Part shown: positions 7,874-17,019 of the stretch, piece after piece
Numbering within the stretch: position 1 is the stretch's first letter
Layout: each line of letters opens with the position of its first letter
Origin: Pseudomonas sp. GD04091
GTDB lineage: Bacteria > Pseudomonadota > Gammaproteobacteria > Pseudomonadales > Pseudomonadaceae
Assembly (NCBI RefSeq): GCF_029836165.1
Contig: NZ_JAOEBG010000015.1
Span: 62,001 to 126,000 of the forward strand
Direction of reading: 5' to 3'
Length of the DNA: 64,000 nt
Position numbers and translations under genes: made by a program
Notes under the pieces: generated by a model
Told to the model about the DNA's origin: nothing
What the model saw: only the letters and a program-made list of their open reading frames with translations
Databases searched by the model: none

Positions 7874-8871
7874 ACGAACCACGCCCCCTGACACTGCAGA
7901 CCCCGGCCGAACATCCATTCGCCGAATTCGTGCGCATCCTCGGCAAAGGCAAGCGTGGCGCCCGTGGCCTGACCCGCGAAGAAGCCCGCGCCGCCATGAC
8001 CCTGCTGCTCGAAGGCAAGGTCGAGGACACCCAGCTGGGCGCCTTCCTGATGCTGCTGCGACACAAGGAAGAGAGCGCCGAAGAGCTCGCGGGCTTCACC
8101 GAAGCGCTGCGTGCTCATCTGCAAGCACCGAATATCGCCGTCGACCTCGACTGGCCCAGCTACGCCGGCAAGAAGCGCCACTTGCCCTGGTATCTGCTGG
8201 CAGCCAAGTGTCTGGCAGGCAACGGTGTGCGCATCCTGATGCACGGAGGTGGCGCGCATACCGCCGGGCGGCTGTACACCGAACAGTTGCTCGACCTGCT
8301 GCAGATCCCACTGTGTAGAGACTGGACCGCCGTGGGACGAGCCCTCGACAGCGGACGCCTGGCCTTCGTCCCACTGCACGACTGGGCACCACAGTTGCAG
8401 CGCATGATCGACCTGCGCAACACCCTCGGCCTGCGCTCGCCCATCCACTCCCTGGCTCGGGTCCTGAACCCCCTCGCGGCCCGCTGCGGCCTGCAGAGCA
8501 TCTTCCATCCCGGTTACCAGGCGGTACACCGCGAAGCCAGTCGACTGCTCGGTGACCATGCACTGGTGATCAAGGGTGACGGTGGCGAGATCGAGGTCAA
8601 TCCGGATGTCATCAGCCACCTCTACGGCACCTCGTCCGGTGAGGCCTGGGATGAAGAGTGGCCGGCACTCAGCGCCCAGCGCCATGTGAAGCCCGCGACC
8701 CTGCAACCGGAGCACCTGCTCGCCGTATGGCACGCCGAGGCTGATGACAGTTATGGCGAAATGGCGGTGGTCGCGACCATGGCCCTCGCCCTGCGCGGGC
8801 TGGGCAAGCCTCGCGAGGAGGCGTTCAATATCGCCCGCACCTATTGGGCAACACGGCAAGACATCGAATAA
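7870..8871 (+). CDS. ybiB: YbiB/TrpD2 family glycosyltransferase-fold protein
   Basis: A 333-residue homologue of anthranilate phosphoribosyltransferase (TrpD fold): helical N-terminal domain (RGLTREEARAAMTLLLEGKVEDTQLGAFLMLLRHKEES) and a nucleoside-phosphorylase-like catalytic domain (KCLAGNGVRILMHGGGAHTAGRLYTEQLLDLL). It lacks the KHGNR anthranilate-binding motif of true TrpD, as in E. coli YbiB, a nucleic-acid-binding protein. The link to tusDCBE (4-nt overlap) is common in pseudomonads and hints at an RNA-related role, but none is proven. Confidence 0.85.
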   Translation: MNEPRPLTLQTPAEHPFAEFVRILGKGKRGARGLTREEARAAMTLLLEGKVEDTQLGAFLMLLRHKEESAEELAGFTEALRAHLQAPNIAVDLDWPSYAGKKRHLPWYLLAAKCLAGNGVRILMHGGGAHTAGRLYTEQLLDLLQIPLCRDWTAVGRALDSGRLAFVPLHDWAPQLQRMIDLRNTLGLRSPIHSLARVLNPLAARCGLQSIFHPGYQAVHREASRLLGDHALVIKGDGGEIEVNPDVISHLYGTSSGEAWDEEWPALSAQRHVKPATLQPEHLLAVWHAEADDSYGEMAVVATMALALRGLGKPREEAFNIARTYWATRQDIE

Positions 8872-8968
8872 GTCGATGAGAAGCGCGCATTCTTTGCGCT
8901 ATTTATTCGAACGGTTTTCTCTAGACTGAGCTCCAACGACAAACGACTTTGTTCCGAGGAGCTCCGAC

Positions 8969-9928
8969 ATGGGCCTTTTGATCGATGGACGCTGGCAAGA
9001 CCAGTGGTACCAGACCAGCAAGGACGGCACTTTCCAGCGCGAAAGCGCCCAACGCCGCAATCAGTTGCCCGCCGCCGAAGCCGGCCGATACCACCTGTAC
9101 GTGTCGCTGGCCTGCCCCTGGGCTCATCGCACCCTGATTTTCCGCGCCATCAAAGGCCTGGAGCCACTGATCGACGTCTCCGTGGTCAGCTGGCTGATGG
9201 GCGAGCATGGCTGGACCTTCGATCAGCAGCAAGGCTCGACCGGCGATCATCTGGATGCGCTGCAGTACCTGCACCAGCGCTATACCCAGGACGACCCTCG
9301 CTACACGGGCCGCGTGACCGTGCCGGTGCTGTGGGACAAGAAAGAGCAACGCATCGTCAACAACGAGTCGGCGGAGATCATCCGCATCTTCAACAGCGCG
9401 TTCGACGAACTGACCGGCAACACGCTGGACCTGTATCCACAACCCCTGCGCGCCACCATCGACGCGCTCAACGAACGCATCTATCCAGCCGTGAACAACG
9501 GCGTCTATCGCGCCGGGTTCGCCACCTCGCAGGACGCCTACGAGGCCGCCTTCGACGATGTATTCAACGAACTGGACCGGCTGGAGGCATTGCTGGATCG
9601 ACAGCGCTACCTGGCCGGTGAGTACCTGACCGAAGCCGACGTGCGCCTGTTCACCACACTGGTGCGTTTCGATGCGGTGTACCACGGCCACTTCAAGTGC
9701 AACCTGCGCCGCCTGGGCGACTACCCGAACCTGTCCAACTGGCTGCGCGAGCTGTACCAGTGGCCGGGCGTGGCGGGCACGGTGAACATGGAGCATATCC
9801 AGAAGCACTATTACATGAGCCACAAGACCATCAATCCGAACGGTATCGTGCCCAAGGGGCCGCTGCAGGACTTCAACCTGCCGCATGATCGGCAGCGGCT
9901 GCCAGGAAAAGGGATCTGGAAAGGGTGA
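8969..9928 (+). CDS. Glutathionyl-hydroquinone reductase-type glutathione S-transferase
   Basis: A 319-residue cytoplasmic protein of the Xi-class GST family (YqjG/PcpF), which reduces glutathionyl-hydroquinones using glutathione. The catalytic Cys is C49 in ACPWAHRT. The class signature is clear in the first 60 residues (LLIDGRWQDQWY... RYHLYVSLACPWA), in VPVLWDKKEQRIVNNESAEIIRIFN, and in C-terminal tyrosines around HYYMSH. The length is typical. A good AGGAG precedes the ATG at 8969. It stands alone, convergent with the thioredoxin-like gene; a short hairpin at 9935-9956 separates them. Confidence 0.93.
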   Translation: MGLLIDGRWQDQWYQTSKDGTFQRESAQRRNQLPAAEAGRYHLYVSLACPWAHRTLIFRAIKGLEPLIDVSVVSWLMGEHGWTFDQQQGSTGDHLDALQYLHQRYTQDDPRYTGRVTVPVLWDKKEQRIVNNESAEIIRIFNSAFDELTGNTLDLYPQPLRATIDALNERIYPAVNNGVYRAGFATSQDAYEAAFDDVFNELDRLEALLDRQRYLAGEYLTEADVRLFTTLVRFDAVYHGHFKCNLRRLGDYPNLSNWLRELYQWPGVAGTVNMEHIQKHYYMSHKTINPNGIVPKGPLQDFNLPHDRQRLPGKGIWKG

Positions 9929-9934
9929 GCAAAC

Positions 9935-9956
9935 CAGGGCTGCATTGCAGCCCTTT
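9935..9956. terminator. Short hairpin between convergent genes
   Basis: AGGGCTGC / GCAGCCCT with a small loop and a following TTT, just after the GST stop codon and before the convergent thioredoxin-like gene ending at 9975. Confidence 0.5.
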
Positions 9957-9974
9957 CACGGCACACGCCCGCCT

Positions 9975-10520
9975 CTACCCACGCTCGTCGAGCAATGCCT
10001 GGATCACCCGATCCTGCCCCGCATAGTCGCCCTCGCCAAAGTGCACATGCCTCACCTGCCCCTTGCGATCGACAAAATAATGCGCCGGCCAGAACTGGTT
10101 GCCCCAGGCGTTCCAGATCCGATAGTCGTTGTCCACCGCCACCGGGTACTCGATGCCCAGCTGCCTCACCTGCGCCCGCACATGGCCGATATCACGCTCG
10201 TGATCGTATTCCGGCGTATGCACGCCGACCACCACCAGCCCCTGCTCAGCGTAGCGCCGCGCCCAATCGTTGACATGGGGCAGGCTGCGCCGGCAGTTGA
10301 TGCAGTCGTAGGTCCAGAAATCCACCAGCACCACCTTGCCCTCGAGCGCCGGGCCATCCAGCGGCGGCGAGTTGAGCCACTGGCTTGCGCCGGCCAGCGA
10401 CGGCATGGGGCCGTAGCTGTCCCGGGCCAGCAGATGCCCCGCCAGGCCCAGCCCGACCAGCGCCAGGGCCACGCCGCCGGCCTTGAGCAGGCGGCGCCTG
10501 AAACGCACCTCAGTTGTCAT
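9975..10520 (-). CDS. TlpA-like membrane-anchored thioredoxin (CxxC protein)
   Basis: A 181-residue periplasmic thiol-disulfide protein. An N-terminal signal anchor (RRRLLKAGGVALALVGLGLAGHLLA) precedes a thioredoxin fold with redox motif C73-I-N-C76 in FWTYDCINCRRSLPHV, as in DipZ/TlpA-like redoxins. The cis-Pro loop (WPAHYFVDRKGQV) is present. The ATG at 10520 overlaps the stop of the upstream DUF2790 gene (11 nt), indicating translational coupling and supporting this start over one at 10556. It probably reduces or oxidises envelope protein thiols; partners unknown. Confidence 0.85.
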   Translation of the reverse strand: MTTEVRFRRRLLKAGGVALALVGLGLAGHLLARDSYGPMPSLAGASQWLNSPPLDGPALEGKVVLVDFWTYDCINCRRSLPHVNDWARRYAEQGLVVVGVHTPEYDHERDIGHVRAQVRQLGIEYPVAVDNDYRIWNAWGNQFWPAHYFVDRKGQVRHVHFGEGDYAGQDRVIQALLDERG

Positions 10521-10785
10521 GGCAGCCACTGGTGGCGTAGGAGCGGTACTCGACACTCTGCGCCTTGCCTTGGGAATCGAGGTAGTCCATGCGGGTTTTC
10601 ACCGGACCACAGGTATTGCTGCGGTCATCCTTCACCGACAGCACCTTCTTCACATCCAGCCGGTCGCCGTAGCGGTACTGCATCACGCTGGCATCATTGA
10701 GCGAGCTGCTGCTGGCCTGGGCAGCCAGGGCGCCGAGGCCGAGGACGGCGAACAGGGCGGCACTGGCGAGGGTCTTGAGGTTCAT
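10510..10785 (-). CDS. DUF2790 secreted small protein
   Basis: A 91-residue protein with a cleavable signal peptide (MNLKTLASAALFAVLGLGALAAQASS) and a DUF2790 domain (VMQYRYGDRLDVKKVLSV ... CGPVKTRMDYLDSQGK ... SGCHDN) holding two cysteines that probably form a disulfide in the periplasm. AGGAG lies 8 nt before the ATG. Pseudomonas DUF2790 proteins are often near metal or stress regulons, but the function is unknown. It is co-transcribed with the thioredoxin-like gene and divergent from a two-component system, which may control it. Confidence 0.85.
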   Translation of the reverse strand: MNLKTLASAALFAVLGLGALAAQASSSSLNDASVMQYRYGDRLDVKKVLSVKDDRSNTCGPVKTRMDYLDSQGKAQSVEYRSYATSGCHDN

Positions 10786-11004
10786 GGCATTTCTCCTGGA
10801 ACGAGGTCGTGGCATGGGGAGGCATCGCTCCCCGGTCGAGAGCCATTTCACGCCCGACAGGTATCTTGCTTGTGTCCACCGGTGGGGTGATGTGCTTGCG
10901 TCTGTATCTGCGCCGGGGCCAGATACACTGCAATACAAACCACGGCAGGCAAGCCCGGATCCGCTCGGTACACTGCGCCCATCCCCCCGCACAAGGACAC
11001 CCCG

Positions 11005-11745
11005 ATGGAACACGTCGATCACATCCTGGTCGTCGACGACGACCGCGAGATCCGCGAGCTGGTCGGCAACTACCTGAAGAAGAACGGCCTGCGCACCAGC
11101 ATCGTCGCCGATGGTCGGCAGATGCGCGCGTTCCTGGAAAACAACGCTGTCGACCTCATCGTCCTCGACATCATGATGCCCGGCGACGACGGCCTGCTGC
11201 TGTGCCGTGAGCTGCGCGCCGGCAAGCACCGCAACACACCGGTGCTGATGCTCACCGCGCGCAACGACGAGACCGATCGCATCGTCGGCCTGGAGATGGG
11301 CGCCGACGACTACCTGAGCAAACCCTTCTCCGCCCGCGAACTGCTGGCGCGGATCAACGCCGTGCTGCGCCGCACACGCATGCTGCCGCCGAACCTGACC
11401 ATCAGCGAAAGCAGCCGCTTGCTCGCCTTCGGCCCCTGGCGCCTGGACACCACCGCCCGCCACCTGCTCGACAAGGAGGGCACCCTGGTGGCGCTGTCCG
11501 GCGCCGAATATCGCCTGCTGCGCGTGTTCCTCGACCACCCGCAGCGGGTGCTCAGCCGCGAGCAGCTGCTCAACCTCACCCAGGGCCGCGAGGCGGACAT
11601 CTTCGACCGCTCCATCGACCTGCTGGTCAGCCGTCTGCGCCAACGCCTGGGCGACGACGCCCGCGAGCCTACCTGCATCAAGACCGTGCGCAGCGAAGGC
11701 TATGTATTCTCGCTGCCGGTACAGCTGCTGGAGCCGCCGGCATGA
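11005..11745 (+). CDS. OmpR-family response regulator
   Basis: A 246-residue response regulator. The receiver domain (residues 1-120) has the acidic pocket DDD (11-13), phospho-acceptor D55 in LIVLDIMMPGDDG, and Lys in LSKPFSARELLARI. The C-terminal winged helix (about 140-238) includes LSGAEYRLLRVFLDHPQRVLSR and GYVFSLP. Its stop overlaps the sensor kinase start by 4 nt. It is divergent from the DUF2790/thioredoxin operon, a plausible target. The signal is unknown. Confidence 0.93.
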   Translation: MEHVDHILVVDDDREIRELVGNYLKKNGLRTSIVADGRQMRAFLENNAVDLIVLDIMMPGDDGLLLCRELRAGKHRNTPVLMLTARNDETDRIVGLEMGADDYLSKPFSARELLARINAVLRRTRMLPPNLTISESSRLLAFGPWRLDTTARHLLDKEGTLVALSGAEYRLLRVFLDHPQRVLSREQLLNLTQGREADIFDRSIDLLVSRLRQRLGDDAREPTCIKTVRSEGYVFSLPVQLLEPPA

Positions 11746-13028
11746 AATGGCCCCGCACCCTGGCCTCGCGCCTGGCGCTGATCTTCTTCACCGGGCTGGT
11801 GCTGGCCTACGGCCTGTCGTTCAGCCTGCAAGCCTATGAGCGCTACGTCAGCAGCCGTTCGATGATGCTCAGCAACCTGGAGCTGGACGTCTCGACCTCG
11901 GTGGCCATCCTCGACCGCCTGCCCGCCGCCGAGCGCGCGGCCTGGCTACCACGCCTGGAACGGCGCACCTATCGCTACCGCCTCGACGGCGGCCTGCCCG
12001 GAGAAGCCATGCCCAGCGCCGACCCACCCATGGCCGCCGAGTCCATCGTCAAGGCCATCGGCGATCGCTACGCACTGACTTTCCAGGAGATCCCCGGCCC
12101 CAGCGCGCACTTCCAGGCGCACCTGCGCCTGGCCGACGGCGCGCCGCTGACCATCGACGTCACCCCCGCCACGGTGCCGGTGGCCACCTGGCTGCCGGTG
12201 GTGCTGCTGATCCAGCTGGCGCTGCTGCTGGCCTGCACCTGGCTGGCCGTACGCCTGGCGATCGGCCCGCTGACCCGCCTGATCCGAGCCCTGGACACCC
12301 TCGACCCGAACAACCCCGGGCCCCAACTGGACGAAAGCGGCCCGCGCGAGGTGCGCTACGCCGCCGTGGCCTTCAATGCCTTGCAGGCACGCATCGCCGC
12401 CTACCTCAAGGAACGCATGCAACTGCTCGCCGCTATCTCCCACGACCTGCAAACCCCCATCACCCGCATGAAGCTGCGGGTCGAGCAGATGGACGATGGC
12501 CTGGAAAAGGACAAGCTGTGGCACGACCTGGATGCCATGGAACATCTGGTGCGCGAGGGCGTGGCCTATGCCCGCAGCATGGACAGCAGCACCGAGGCAC
12601 CCTGCCGGGTCAACCTCGATGCCTTCCTCGACAGCCTGGTGTTCGATTATCAGGACAGCGGCGCGCAGGTCGACCGGCGCGGCAGCACCCAGGCGACCCT
12701 GCAGACCCGACCCCACGCCTTGCGCCGGGTACTGGTCAACCTGGTCGACAACGCCCTGAAGTTTGCTGGCGCCGCGCAGTTGGAGGTGGGGTGCGAGGAC
12801 GGCGTGACGCTGATCCGCGTGCTCGACAATGGGCCGGGGATACCTGAAACGGAGCTGGACGATGTGCTCAAGCCGTTCTACCGCGTCGAAGGGTCGCGCA
12901 ACCGCAGCACGGGCGGCACCGGGCTGGGGTTGGCGATCGCCCAGCAGCTCACCCAGGCCATGGGCGGCAGCCTGACCTTGCGCAATCGCGCCGAAGGCGG
13001 GCTGTGCGCGCAGGTCGAGCTGCGCTGA
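11742..13028 (+). CDS. Sensor histidine kinase
   Basis: A 428-residue inner-membrane kinase. One transmembrane helix near residues 10-28, a periplasmic domain of about 120 residues, a second helix (about 150-172), a HAMP region, then the H-box AAISHDLQTPITRMK with phospho-acceptor H234. The N, G1 and G2 boxes follow (NLVDNALKF, DNGPGIP, GGTGLGLAIAQQL). It pairs with the overlapping response regulator. The architecture is close to EnvZ-type OmpR kinases, but the periplasmic sensor shows no recognised ligand motif. Confidence 0.93.
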   Translation: MKWPRTLASRLALIFFTGLVLAYGLSFSLQAYERYVSSRSMMLSNLELDVSTSVAILDRLPAAERAAWLPRLERRTYRYRLDGGLPGEAMPSADPPMAAESIVKAIGDRYALTFQEIPGPSAHFQAHLRLADGAPLTIDVTPATVPVATWLPVVLLIQLALLLACTWLAVRLAIGPLTRLIRALDTLDPNNPGPQLDESGPREVRYAAVAFNALQARIAAYLKERMQLLAAISHDLQTPITRMKLRVEQMDDGLEKDKLWHDLDAMEHLVREGVAYARSMDSSTEAPCRVNLDAFLDSLVFDYQDSGAQVDRRGSTQATLQTRPHALRRVLVNLVDNALKFAGAAQLEVGCEDGVTLIRVLDNGPGIPETELDDVLKPFYRVEGSRNRSTGGTGLGLAIAQQLTQAMGGSLTLRNRAEGGLCAQVELR

Positions 13029-13154
13029 ATCCACCACCGCCGGGGCTGCCGTGCAGCCCTTTCGCCGGCACAGGCGACAACAAAGCAAGATCGTTCAAGC
13101 CACTCCCGCGGCACTCTGGCATGCTGGTCTGCCCTGTCGATTCGTTGTCGTCCC

Positions 13155-13853
13155 ATGTCCAGCCCGCCAGTCGCCCGCCAAGCCTTCCTCCACGGCGCCA
13201 TCGCCATCCTGCCGCTGTCACTGGCCGTCGCGCCCTGGGGCCTGCTCGCCGGCTCCATGGCCATCGAGGCCGATCTCAGTGCCTGGCAAGGCCAGGGCCT
13301 GTCGGCCATCGTCTTCGCCGGCGCGGCGCAGTTGGTGGCGATCGGCATGCTCAAGGGTGGCGCCAACCTGTTCTCGATTCTGCTCACCACCTTGCTGCTG
13401 ACCTCGCAGCACCTGCTCTACGGGCTGTCGATGCGCCCGGTGCTGTCGGGCCTGCCGACCCGCTGGCGACTGGGCCTGGGTTTTCTGCTCACCGATGAGT
13501 TCTTCGCCTTGACCAGCCACCACGACCAGCAGCAGTTCAATCGCTGGTACGCCCTGGGCGTCGGCCTGACCTTCTATGTGGCGTGGAACCTGTTCACCCT
13601 GGCCGGCATCGTGCTTGGCCAGAACATTCCACACCTGGACCGGCTGGGCCTGGATTTCTCCATCGTCGCCACCTTCGTCGCCCTGATCGCGCCGCTGGTA
13701 CGCAACCTGCCGACGGTGGTGTGCGTGGCGGTGTCGCTGTTCTGCTCGGTGCTGTTCAGCCACTGGCACTGGGAAACCGCCCTGGTGGCGGCAGGCCTGC
13801 TGGGCATGACCGCCGGTTTCGTCTGCCAGAAGTTCTCCGGAGGCCGCTCATGA
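13155..13853 (+). CDS. azlC: AzlC-family branched-chain amino acid exporter, large subunit
   Basis: A 232-residue membrane protein with about six hydrophobic segments and AzlC family motifs (AFLHGAIAILPLSLAVAPWGLLAGSMA, FAGAAQLVAIGML, LLLTSQHLLYGLSM, LTDEFFALTS). AzlCD pairs export branched-chain amino acids or analogues; the Corynebacterium equivalent is BrnFE. The last codons overlap azlD by 4 nt (ATGA). Confidence 0.92.
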   Translation: MSSPPVARQAFLHGAIAILPLSLAVAPWGLLAGSMAIEADLSAWQGQGLSAIVFAGAAQLVAIGMLKGGANLFSILLTTLLLTSQHLLYGLSMRPVLSGLPTRWRLGLGFLLTDEFFALTSHHDQQQFNRWYALGVGLTFYVAWNLFTLAGIVLGQNIPHLDRLGLDFSIVATFVALIAPLVRNLPTVVCVAVSLFCSVLFSHWHWETALVAAGLLGMTAGFVCQKFSGGRS

Positions 13854-14164
13854 TCTGGCTGCTGATCGTTGCCATGGGCGCGGTGGTGTTCCTCAACCGC
13901 TACGCTTTTCTCGAACCGCGCCTGCCCCTGCGCCTGAGCTCCAATGCCCGGCAGTTCCTCGGCTTCGCCGTGCCCGGCATGCTCACGGCGATCTGCGGGC
14001 CGATCATCTTCCTGCCTGGTCACCAGCTCGACCTCAGCCCACTGAACCCCTACCTGCTTGGTTCGCTGGTGGCCATCGCCCTGGTGCTGTTGACCCGCAG
14101 CGTGTTGCTGAGCATGCTGGCGAGCATGCTGATCTTCTTCCTCCTGCGCAGCTGGCTGGCATGA
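13850..14164 (+). CDS. azlD: AzlD-family small subunit
   Basis: A 104-residue protein with four predicted helices (MIWLLIVAMGAVVFLNRYAF, FLGFAVPGMLTAICGPIIFL, LLGSLVAIALVLLT, SMLASMLIFFLLRSWL), the small partner of AzlC. Its start overlaps azlC and its end overlaps the following AraC gene, both by ATGA, so the three are one translationally coupled unit. Confidence 0.92.
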   Translation: MIWLLIVAMGAVVFLNRYAFLEPRLPLRLSSNARQFLGFAVPGMLTAICGPIIFLPGHQLDLSPLNPYLLGSLVAIALVLLTRSVLLSMLASMLIFFLLRSWLA

Positions 14165-14994
14165 GCACGCCCCTGCGCGAACAGACTCACCTGTGGCAGG
14201 CGCCCGCCCTCGGCGACGTCGAGATGCTGCACGCTCGCTACATTCAGCAACGCTTCGCCCCGCATGTGCACGAAGGCTACGTGTTCACCGTGATCGAATC
14301 CGGCGCCCAGCGCTTCTGGCACCGTGGCAGCGAGCACCTGGCGCCGGTAGGCAGCATGGTGCTGATCAACCCCGACGAACTGCACACCGGCGCCACAGCC
14401 CACGAGGCCGGCTGGCGCTACCGTGGCTTCTACCCCGAGCATGAACGGGTCACCGGCGTACTCGACGAACTGGAGCTAGGCCGCAACGGCCTACCCCGCT
14501 TCAAGGACAGCGTGATCCAGGACCCTGCCCTGGCCGCAGCCTTCAGCCAGTTGCACCAACTCTCCGAGTCCGATGCCAGCGCGTTGGAACAGCAGACCGC
14601 CTGGCGCCAGGCGGTACTGGCGCTGGTGCAGCGCCACGGCCACTGCGCCGAACCCGCCGCCCCTGGCAACGAGCCGCTGGCCGTGTCCCGCGCGCGCGAG
14701 CTGCTGGAAAGCCAGCTCGCCGCCCCTCCCTCGCTGGAGGCCCTGGCGGCAGCGGTGAATCTGTCTCCTTTTCACTTCGCCCGGGTATTCCGCCAGGCCA
14801 CCGGCCTGCCACCGCATGCCTGGCTCAAGCAGCGCCGCCTGGCCCGTGCCCGCGAGCTGCTGCGCAGCGGGTTGCCGGCCCTGGAGGTGGCCTTCACCCT
14901 CGGCTTCGCCGACCAGAGCCACCTCAGTCGCCAGTTCAAGCAGGCCTATGGCGTCCCTCCCGGGGCTTATCGTCAGGCTTGCCTGGCGCTATAG
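14161..14994 (+). CDS. AraC-family regulator encoded with azlCD
   Basis: A 277-residue regulator: N-terminal cupin-like sensing domain (FAPHVHEGYVFTVIESGAQRFWHRG) and a C-terminal double HTH (LAAAVNLSPFHFARVFRQATG and VAFTLGFADQSHLSRQFKQAYG). It is typical of AraC proteins encoded with LysE/AzlCD-type amino-acid exporters, so it probably controls azlCD in response to amino acid level. The 3' end overlaps the convergent AraC gene by 22 nt. Confidence 0.9.
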   Translation: MSTPLREQTHLWQAPALGDVEMLHARYIQQRFAPHVHEGYVFTVIESGAQRFWHRGSEHLAPVGSMVLINPDELHTGATAHEAGWRYRGFYPEHERVTGVLDELELGRNGLPRFKDSVIQDPALAAAFSQLHQLSESDASALEQQTAWRQAVLALVQRHGHCAEPAAPGNEPLAVSRARELLESQLAAPPSLEALAAAVNLSPFHFARVFRQATGLPPHAWLKQRRLARARELLRSGLPALEVAFTLGFADQSHLSRQFKQAYGVPPGAYRQACLAL

Positions 14995-15800
14995 GCCCCC
15001 GGGGTGGTCCCGGTCATGCCGCGAAAGAACGCGATGAACGCGCTGTCGCTGGCAAACCCCAGGTCTTCGGCGATATCGCCCAATGGTCGCTGCAACGCCA
15101 GCTGCTCCACGGCACGCAACAAACGCCACTGCTGCCGCCACTGCTGGTAGGACATACCGGTGTCTCGACGCAGTACGCGGCTGATGGTCTTCTCGCTGGC
15201 GCCGACATGCCGCGCCAGCTCGCCCAAGGCAGGCGGCAGTTGGTCCAGGCGCTCGACCAGCCCGGCGAGGCGCCGGTCGCCCGGCAGCGGCAGGAACATC
15301 GGCTGGCGAGGTGCCCGCTGCAGCTCGTCCAGGCACAGCGCCAGCAGGTGCGCTTGCGCACCGGCGCTCCATGCCGTGTCGAACGGCGCCTGGGCAATCC
15401 GCTCGAGCAGCTCGCGCAACAATGGATTGACGCTGAGGATCGTGACCTCCCGGGGCAGTCGCTCACCGAGCGTCGGGCTGAAATAGAGCGAGCGATAGTC
15501 CACCGTCTCGCGCATGCGCGCCCGGTGCGCCAACCCTGCCGGAATCCACGCCGCCTGGGTCGGTGGAAGCAGGCACAGGCGACCGGGCGCCTGGATGCGG
15601 ACACAGCCCTGGCGGGTGAACAGCACCTGCCCGCGCCCATGCCGGTGTTCGCCAGAGTCGTGATCGCCCAAGGCCGAACAGATACCCACTACCGGGGCAT
15701 CGAAGGCATCAGGGTCGAAATGTGCGTCAGGTTGCAGCCAGGCCACGATAGCGTTGTCCGATTTCAACGATAAATAAGCGGAATCGCGATAATAGCCCAC
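14973..15800 (-). CDS. AraC-family regulator (cupin type)
   Basis: A 275-residue regulator with an N-terminal cupin (EHRHGRGQVLFTRQGCVRIQAPG) and a C-terminal AraC HTH pair (LARHVGASEKTISRVLRRDTG and IAEDLGFASDSAFIAFFRGMTGTTPG). It is divergent from a Bcr/CflA-type transporter across about 50 bp and is probably its regulator, a common pairing. It is convergent with and overlaps the other AraC gene by 22 nt. Confidence 0.9.
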   Translation of the reverse strand: MGYYRDSAYLSLKSDNAIVAWLQPDAHFDPDAFDAPVVGICSALGDHDSGEHRHGRGQVLFTRQGCVRIQAPGRLCLLPPTQAAWIPAGLAHRARMRETVDYRSLYFSPTLGERLPREVTILSVNPLLRELLERIAQAPFDTAWSAGAQAHLLALCLDELQRAPRQPMFLPLPGDRRLAGLVERLDQLPPALGELARHVGASEKTISRVLRRDTGMSYQQWRQQWRLLRAVEQLALQRPLGDIAEDLGFASDSAFIAFFRGMTGTTPGAYSARQA

Positions 15801-15852
15801 AGTGCAGAACCCCTACGATGGCCTCCCGTTCTCGTTCCAAGGCATTCGCTCC

Positions 15853-17004
15853 ATGCGCTCCCCCTCCTGGCTGGCACTGGCCACCGCCCTGCTGATGTTT
15901 GCGCAGGTTGCCGAAACCCTCTACAGCCCCGCCCTGGTCTCACTGGCCGAGGGTTTCGCGGTCGACGCCGCCGACGCGTCACTGACGCTGTCGCTGTACT
16001 TCGTCGCGTTCGCTGCGGGTGTATTGACCTGGGGGCGTCTGTGCGACCGTTGGGGCCGACGCCCGGCCTTGCTCACAGGTCTTGTGCTGTACACCTGCGC
16101 CGCGCTGGCGGCGTTGCTGGCGATAAGCTTTGCCCAGCTGCTGTTGGCGAGGATAGTCGCGGCCTTCGCCGCAGCGGCCGGTTCGGTGGTGACTCAGACT
16201 GCGCTACGTGATCGCCACGACGGCGCGGAACTGGCCCGGGTGTTCTCCCTGATCGGCGCCTGCCTGGCGCTCAGCCCGGCGCTTGGCTTGATCACTGGCG
16301 CCTGGCTGGACCGACTGTCCGGCTATCACGGCGTGCTCGCCGGCCAGTTGCTGATGGCTCTGCTGTTGCTCGCCTGGACCTGGCGAGGGTTGCCCGAAAC
16401 ACGCCCGACCTCGCTATTCACGCCGACCATGGCCAACGTGCTGCGACGCTTGCTGAGCGACCGTCATGTGCTGCGGGCCAGTGCCCTGGTGGCAGTGTTC
16501 AACATCAGCGTGTTCAGCTGGTACAGCCTGGCGCCATTCGTCTTCGAACGACTCGGGGCCAGTCAGTGGATGGGTTATTCCGGCGCAGCGCTGGCATTCG
16601 GCTCGGTGCTGGGGGCCCGCCTGAATGGGCGACTACTGCGGCGAGGAATCAACGCCGGTCGCCTGCTGCGTCTGGCCTGCCTGCTCGACCTGCTGGCGGC
16701 GCTGGCGGTGCTGGGCTTGGGCGACAGCCTGTGGACGGTGGTGCCCATGACGCTGGTGCTGTGCGCCTTCGCCATGGCGATCCCGCTGGTACTGGGCTCG
16801 GCACTGGCCGCCTACGGCGATTGCCGCGGTAGCGCCGGGGCATTGTTCGGATTGTTCTACTACCTGCAGATCGGGGCGGGCATGCTGCTGGCGGGGGCCT
16901 GCCAGGCTTTGGGAGCGACGCTGTTCGCCTGTGCCGTGGCGGCCTGGGCACTGGCCATCGGCTACGAGCAGCCTGGCCGGCCGCTGCTACACTCAAGGGG
17001 CTGA
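15853..17004 (+). CDS. MFS transporter, Bcr/CflA-type drug exporter
   Basis: A 383-residue, 12-helix major facilitator. The N-terminal half carries LSLYFVAFAAGVLTWGRLCDRWGRRPALL, the MFS motif A region (GRLxDRxGRRP), and the second half is typical of DHA1 exporters. I place the start at 15853 (MRSPSWLALATALLMFAQVAETLYSPAL) because the first helix begins there; an upstream in-frame ATG at 15802 would add 17 unusual residues and consume the divergent promoter. Exported compound unknown. Confidence 0.88.
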   Translation: MRSPSWLALATALLMFAQVAETLYSPALVSLAEGFAVDAADASLTLSLYFVAFAAGVLTWGRLCDRWGRRPALLTGLVLYTCAALAALLAISFAQLLLARIVAAFAAAAGSVVTQTALRDRHDGAELARVFSLIGACLALSPALGLITGAWLDRLSGYHGVLAGQLLMALLLLAWTWRGLPETRPTSLFTPTMANVLRRLLSDRHVLRASALVAVFNISVFSWYSLAPFVFERLGASQWMGYSGAALAFGSVLGARLNGRLLRRGINAGRLLRLACLLDLLAALAVLGLGDSLWTVVPMTLVLCAFAMAIPLVLGSALAAYGDCRGSAGALFGLFYYLQIGAGMLLAGACQALGATLFACAVAAWALAIGYEQPGRPLLHSRG

Positions 17005-17019
17005 ACGGAGGATCGCGCC

